A stretch of 14,959 bases of DNA, taken from contig DJML01000032.1 of assembly GCA_002436505.1 (NCBI GenBank), forward strand, positions 318 to 15,276. Reading direction: 5' to 3'. The DNA is from Bacteroidetes bacterium UBA6491 (lineage in GTDB: Bacteria > Bacteroidota > Bacteroidia > NS11-12g > UBA9320). Below the pieces are notes generated by a model that saw only the letters and a list, made by a program, of their open reading frames with translations, did no database searches and was not told where the DNA came from. The translations under genes were made by a program, and so were the position numbers. Below are positions 13,982-14,959 of the stretch, in pieces. Each line of letters opens with the position of its first letter. Positions within the stretch are counted from its first letter, which is position 1.

Positions 13982-14959
13982 ATGAGTTTAAATGGTCCTT
14001 ATATTGTTCCTTTTGATCAGATAGATCTGAATGATATCCAATCAGTAGGTGGGAAAAATGCATCACTCGGGGAAATGATACAACGTCTCGTTCCAAAGGG
14101 AATAAACGTTCCCGGCGGTTTTGCTGTTACTTCGGTGGCTTACTGGGAGTTCCTTGAACAAAATCATCTGGTTGAAAAGATCAGCGACATTCTTGATACA
14201 CTTGACAATGTCAAATTTGGCAATTTACCGGTCGTAGGTAGCCAGATAAGATCGTTGATTCATGGTGCAGAAGTGACTGAAACTGTGAACAAAGCTCTTC
14301 GTGCAGCATATAAAGACATGTGTACAGGAGCAGGTCGTGAATTGTCTGTGGCTATTAGGAGCAGTGCAACAGCTGAGGATCTGCCTTTAGCAAGTTTTGC
14401 AGGTCAGCAGGAAAGTTATCTGAATATTGTCGGAGAGGATGCGGTGGTGCTCTGCTGGCAAAAATGTGTAGCCTCGCTGTTTACCGACCGGGCGATAAAA
14501 TACAGGGCCGACCAGGGATTTGATCACATGGAAGTGGCATTATCGGTAGGCGTTCAGCAGATGGTCCGTTCAGACATCGGAAGCGCCGGAGTTGCATTTA
14601 CCATTGAACCGGACACCGGGTTCAGGGATGTTGTTGTGATCGATGGTTCATGGGGGCTTGGGGAAAACGTGGTAAAAGGGAATGTCGACCCCGATGAATT
14701 TGTTGTTTTCAAGCCTTCTCTTGCAAAGAATTTCTTCAGCATTATTTCTAAAAAACTGGGGAAAAAGCAAAAAACAATGGTGTATGCAAACAGTCCCGAT
14801 AAAAAAGGCAATGTAACCACTGAAAATCAGGACACCGCAGATAAAAAGAAAGATCAGTTTGTTCTTGACGATCTTGAAATTGAAAAATTAGCCAGATGGT
14901 GCATTCTTATTGAAGAGCATTATAAGCTGCCAATGGACATAGAATGGGTTCATGATGGT
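13982..14959 (+). CDS. ppsA: phosphoenolpyruvate synthase, N-terminal part (cut by window end)
   Basis: The frame is open for 326 codons from the ATG at 13982 to the window end. It carries the PPDK_N ATP-grasp domain: VGGKNASLGEMI near residue 23, VPGGFAVTSVAYWEFL near 44, LSVAIRSSATAEDLPLASFAGQQESYLN near 122, GVAFTIEPDTGF near 202 and WGLGENVVKGNVDPDEF near 222, then LARWCILIEEHYKLPMDIEWVHDG. These are features of PEP synthase, which makes phosphoenolpyruvate from pyruvate and ATP for gluconeogenesis. The phosphohistidine and PEP-binding domains are beyond the window. Pyruvate phosphate dikinase is less likely because the spacing and motifs fit the PpsA type. It stands directly behind a terminator and a structured leader, so attenuation or riboswitch control is likely (inference). 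Confidence 0.88.
   Translation, partial: MSLNGPYIVPFDQIDLNDIQSVGGKNASLGEMIQRLVPKGINVPGGFAVTSVAYWEFLEQNHLVEKISDILDTLDNVKFGNLPVVGSQIRSLIHGAEVTETVNKALRAAYKDMCTGAGRELSVAIRSSATAEDLPLASFAGQQESYLNIVGEDAVVLCWQKCVASLFTDRAIKYRADQGFDHMEVALSVGVQQMVRSDIGSAGVAFTIEPDTGFRDVVVIDGSWGLGENVVKGNVDPDEFVVFKPSLAKNFFSIISKKLGKKQKTMVYANSPDKKGNVTTENQDTADKKKDQFVLDDLEIEKLARWCILIEEHYKLPMDIEWVHDG

Noticed and set aside
13801..14016. Open frame of 71 codons on the plus strand across the ppsA leader
   Set aside because: It runs through the structured stretch and terminator and overlaps the ppsA start out of frame; the product is cysteine- and lysine-rich without family character.
1..14959. CRISPR arrays, tRNA genes, insertion sequences, prophage or toxin-antitoxin genes
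   Set aside because: No regularly spaced repeats, tRNA arms, transposase or phage motifs were seen on either strand.

Overview
The window looks like a chromosomal segment from a gliding-type member of the Bacteroidota, probably the Cytophagales or a related order. The basis is a gldF-gldG pair at the left edge, promoter-like boxes of the Bacteroidota form TAnnTTTG, almost no Shine-Dalgarno sequences, and several secreted proteins of Bacteroidota character. The genus cannot be named from sequence alone. No IS element, phage gene, tRNA, rRNA or CRISPR array was seen.

Layout, left to right. Bases 1-2286 hold the end of gldF and all of gldG (ABC transporter linked to gliding). A minus-strand block follows: an unrecognised membrane protein whose end overlaps gldG, a CsgG/LpoB-like secreted protein with its own terminator and promoter, a 601-residue SLC13-type carrier with two cytosolic RCK_C domains, a small pair (a dimeric alpha-beta-barrel protein and a 60-residue two-helix membrane protein), then a likely operon of a YD-repeat-like secreted protein, a SAM methyltransferase and a PqqB-like metallo-hydrolase lipoprotein. 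Divergent from that operon, an ArsR-family repressor and an MFS transporter form a two-gene plus-strand operon with strong dyads at the repressor start. Convergent to it is rmuC on the minus strand.

The right end (12390-14959) reads as a survival and metabolism group on the plus strand: a short ribosome hibernation factor, a DUF892/YciF-like ferritin-fold protein that seems to have lost most metal ligands, a 453-base gene-free stretch, and the start of a phosphoenolpyruvate synthase gene cut off by the window end.

The most interesting part is that gene-free stretch. It contains a GTGA-N6-TCAC dyad, a TACATTTG promoter-like box, a set of nested helices with two GNRA tetraloops enclosed by a long-range stem, and a strong intrinsic terminator ending only 17 bases before the ppsA start codon. 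That is the architecture of a riboswitch or attenuated leader, or of a small RNA encoded just ahead of ppsA. I could not match it to a known RNA class. A 13-bp direct repeat, spaced exactly 22 bp, lies over the putative promoter of the hibernation factor gene; a near-identical 10-mer overlaps the promoter-like box ahead of ppsA.
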